A DNA stretch of 6,164 nt from JBLHUT01 sp047629975 (GTDB taxonomy: Bacteria; Pseudomonadota; Alphaproteobacteria; Rhodobacterales; Rhodobacteraceae): the NCBI GenBank assembly GCA_047629975.1, contig JBLHUT010000218.1:1-6164 (forward strand), in the 5' to 3' direction. The notes below the pieces were generated by a model. The model was not told the DNA's origin and ran no database searches. It saw nothing but the letters and a program-made list of their open reading frames with translations. Every line of letters starts with the position of its first letter. Positions within the stretch are counted from its first letter, which is position 1. A program made the position numbers and the translations under genes. Below, piece by piece: positions 5,927-6,164 of this stretch.

Positions 5927-6164
5927 TTCTGGCTTTCCATATCGGGCGATCGCCTCCGCCAATGCCTCGACACAAAAACTGGCATCCAGCGTCTTGGAAA
6001 GCCGCCGGGTCAGAACCTTGCGGGTCGCCCGGTCCATAATCGCCACTAGATACAAAAAGCCGTTCCTGACAGGAATGTAGGTAATGTCGCTGCACCAAAC
6101 TTGATTGCGCCGCATAATTGAGAGCTTCCCGGGCAGATTGGGATAGATCCGGTGTCGAGGATGC
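5927..6164 (-). pseudogene. IS3-type OrfB fragment (element C), both ends cut
   Basis: The minus-strand frame from 6163 is open from the window edge. It reads HPRHRIYPNLPGK, RRNQVWCSDITYIPV, GFLYLVAIMDRATRKVL, DASFCVEALAEAIARYGKPE. This is the start of the DDE catalytic domain of an IS3-family transposase, with the first catalytic Asp in CSDITYIP. The next family residues, usually an NTDQGSQF motif with the second Asp, are replaced after GKPE by the start of element B at 5926. The N-terminal part lies beyond the window and may be intact. A small minus-strand frame starting at ATG 6115 is only an internal start. Confidence 0.8.

Noticed and set aside
5260..6080. Several plus-strand open frames of 64-125 codons
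   Set aside because: They run antisense to the OrfA and OrfB remnants of elements A, B and C.

Overview
The window looks like a chromosomal segment of an alphaproteobacterium, probably a member of the Rhodobacteraceae (Roseobacter group). The basis is moderately GC-rich coding DNA, protein sequences that resemble that group, and decayed IS3-family elements of a type common there. The genus is not determined. A lineage with many insertion sequences and pseudogenes would fit the right third.

The left two thirds (1-4414) form a polyamine/diamine metabolism locus. On the minus strand, 1464 down to 1 is the first 488 codons of a fold-type I, PLP-dependent Orn/Lys/Arg decarboxylase, which runs off the window edge. 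A 263-bp divergent control region follows (1465-1727). Then come two plus-strand genes in a tight operon: puuA (gamma-glutamylpolyamine synthetase, a glutamine synthetase homologue, 1728-3104) and puuB (gamma-glutamylpolyamine oxidase, FAD-dependent, 3104-4414). The puuA stop and puuB start overlap as TAATG. The inferred scheme is that the decarboxylase makes a diamine (cadaverine, putrescine or agmatine), PuuA adds a gamma-glutamyl group to it, and PuuB oxidises the adduct to an aldehyde. The aldehyde dehydrogenase and gamma-glutamyl hydrolase needed to finish the pathway are not in the window.

The right third (about 4410-6164) is a graveyard of IS3-family elements, all with transposase remnants on the minus strand. 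A 14-bp direct repeat begins at the puuB stop codon. Element A (about 4511-5734) has overlapping orfA and orfB remnants broken by stops, frameshifts and deletions. Its right end lies inside a 43-codon orfA start (element B, 5735-5926). Element B in turn begins in the middle of another IS3-type orfB (element C, 5927-6164, running off the window). This reads as stacked insertions with later deletions.

I saw no CRISPR array, tRNA, rRNA or convincing undescribed system. The points most worth a second look are the pairing of the decarboxylase with puuAB, the nested IS junctions, and the 14-bp repeat at the end of puuB.
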